A stretch of 5,749 nt of DNA from Thermoplasmata archaeon. GTDB taxonomy: Archaea; Thermoplasmatota; Thermoplasmata; Thermoplasmatales; Thermoplasmataceae. Location of the stretch: positions 1 to 5,749 of the forward strand of contig JAKAAJ010000063.1 of assembly GCA_021802365.1 (NCBI GenBank), read 5' to 3'. The notes beneath the pieces were generated by a model that had not been told where the DNA came from, made no database searches, and saw only the letters and a program-made list of their open reading frames with translations. The translations under genes were made by a program, and so were the position numbers. Of this stretch, positions 5,296-5,749 are shown in pieces; the stretch's first letter is position 1, and every line of letters begins with the position of its first letter.

Positions 5296-5749
5296 ATGAT
5301 TGTTGTTTCAGTTGATGGCGGGGCCACAAAGACAATGGCGATCTGCTATGATACAGGAGGGGAAATACTTGGGATGGCCGCCTCAGGGCCATCAAACTTC
5401 AGGAATATAGGTGTGGAAATTGCGGGAAAAAATGTATCTGAAGCAGTTAAGAAATGTGTTGAAAGGGCCGGTTATACTCTGGATCAGGTAAGCCACTCCA
5501 CCTTTGCACTTGCCGGTGTTGGAGACTCTGTAAGATCCACCGAGATTATAAGGGAATTTATCTCCAACCTGCACCTGGTTGCAAGTTTTGACCTCTTCAA
5601 CGACGGAGAGGCAGGATATAATTGCAGGCTCCCTGGAAGGAATGGTGCGATTGTTGCAGCAGGAACCGGATTGGTTGCCATAAGCAGGATGGATGGAGTG
5701 ACCAGAAGGGTTAGTGGCTGGGGATGGCTTATTGGAGATGAGGGGAGTG
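5296..5749 (+). CDS. BadF/BadG/BcrA/BcrD-family sugar kinase (3' partial)
   Basis: The first 151 residues of an ASKHA-fold (actin/hexokinase/Hsp70) kinase; the gene runs off the right edge with no stop. Visible marks: the phosphate-1 loop VDGGATKT (6-13), GPSNFRN (31-37), ALAGVGD (71-77), NDGEAGY (102-108), whose Asp103 is the likely catalytic base, the phosphate-2 loop AGTGLVA (122-128) and GWGWLIGDEGS (141-151). This layout is that of the N-acetylglucosamine-kinase-like branch, not the benzoyl-CoA reductase activators. Family members phosphorylate N-acetylglucosamine, glucosamine or glucose, and a 2-keto-3-deoxygluconate kinase of this family has been reported from Thermoplasma, so the substrate is open. 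An in-frame ATG at 5281 would add five residues. The start at 5296 is preferred because the first beta strand and DGG motif then sit at the usual distance and a TATA-like element is well placed. It is divergent from the nucleotidyltransferase and may supply it with sugar phosphate. Confidence 0.85.
   Translation, partial: MIVVSVDGGATKTMAICYDTGGEILGMAASGPSNFRNIGVEIAGKNVSEAVKKCVERAGYTLDQVSHSTFALAGVGDSVRSTEIIREFISNLHLVASFDLFNDGEAGYNCRLPGRNGAIVAAGTGLVAISRMDGVTRRVSGWGWLIGDEGS

Noticed and set aside
5484..5681. Minus-strand open frame of 65 residues near the right edge
   Set aside because: It is antisense to the sugar kinase, whose conserved glycine-rich motifs explain the sequence.
1..5749. RNA genes, CRISPR array, insertion sequence or a wholly novel system
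   Set aside because: No cloverleaf-like or repeat-spacer pattern, transposase, terminal inverted repeat or integrase was seen. All seven genes fall in known families and the longest non-coding stretch is about 110 bp.

Overview
The window looks like chromosomal DNA from a euryarchaeon, most likely of the Thermoplasmatales. Several things suggest this. The first gene is a beta-CASP RNA-processing nuclease with archaeal-style motifs. There is a UDP-sulfoquinovose synthase of the SQD1/Agl3 type. Arginine is mostly AGG/AGA, with many ATA isoleucine codons. Shine-Dalgarno sequences are mostly absent or badly spaced. Instead, an A/T-rich TATA-like element sits about 25-29 nt upstream of each likely start codon, as expected for leaderless archaeal mRNAs. 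The order-level assignment is inference; no marker gene in the window fixes it.

Layout: (1) 2-466 (+), the C-terminal part of a beta-CASP metallo-beta-lactamase nuclease, cut by the left edge. (2) 567-1322 (+), an ABC transporter ATPase of the nitrate/sulfonate/taurine importer class, with no permease or binding protein beside it. (3) 1340-1948 (-), a six-helix MarC-family membrane protein with a TTG start, convergent with the ATPase. (4) 2013-3164 (-), a short MetE-like zinc methyltransferase. (5) A divergent promoter region (3165-3277). (6) 3278-4480 (+), UDP-sulfoquinovose synthase. (7) 4440-5189 (-), a GalU/RmlA-type sugar-1-phosphate nucleotidyltransferase whose 3' end overlaps that of the synthase by 41 bp. 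(8) A second divergent promoter region (5190-5295). (9) 5296-5749 (+), the start of a BadF/BadG-family sugar kinase, cut by the right edge. No RNA gene, CRISPR array, insertion sequence or attachment site was seen.

The right half reads as a sugar-nucleotide locus. A sugar kinase can provide phosphorylated sugar, the nucleotidyltransferase can make UDP-glucose (or a related NDP-sugar), and the synthase converts UDP-glucose plus sulfite to UDP-sulfoquinovose. That product is the donor for sulfonated sugar on archaeal surface glycoproteins or lipids. The synthase assignment is strong. The link to the kinase and to the MetE-like gene is inference from gene position. I found no convincing sign of a wholly new biological system. 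The most useful leads are the sulfosugar cluster, the consistent leaderless-promoter geometry (which corrects several start codons), and two family members of uncertain substrate: the orphan ABC ATPase and the MetE-like protein.
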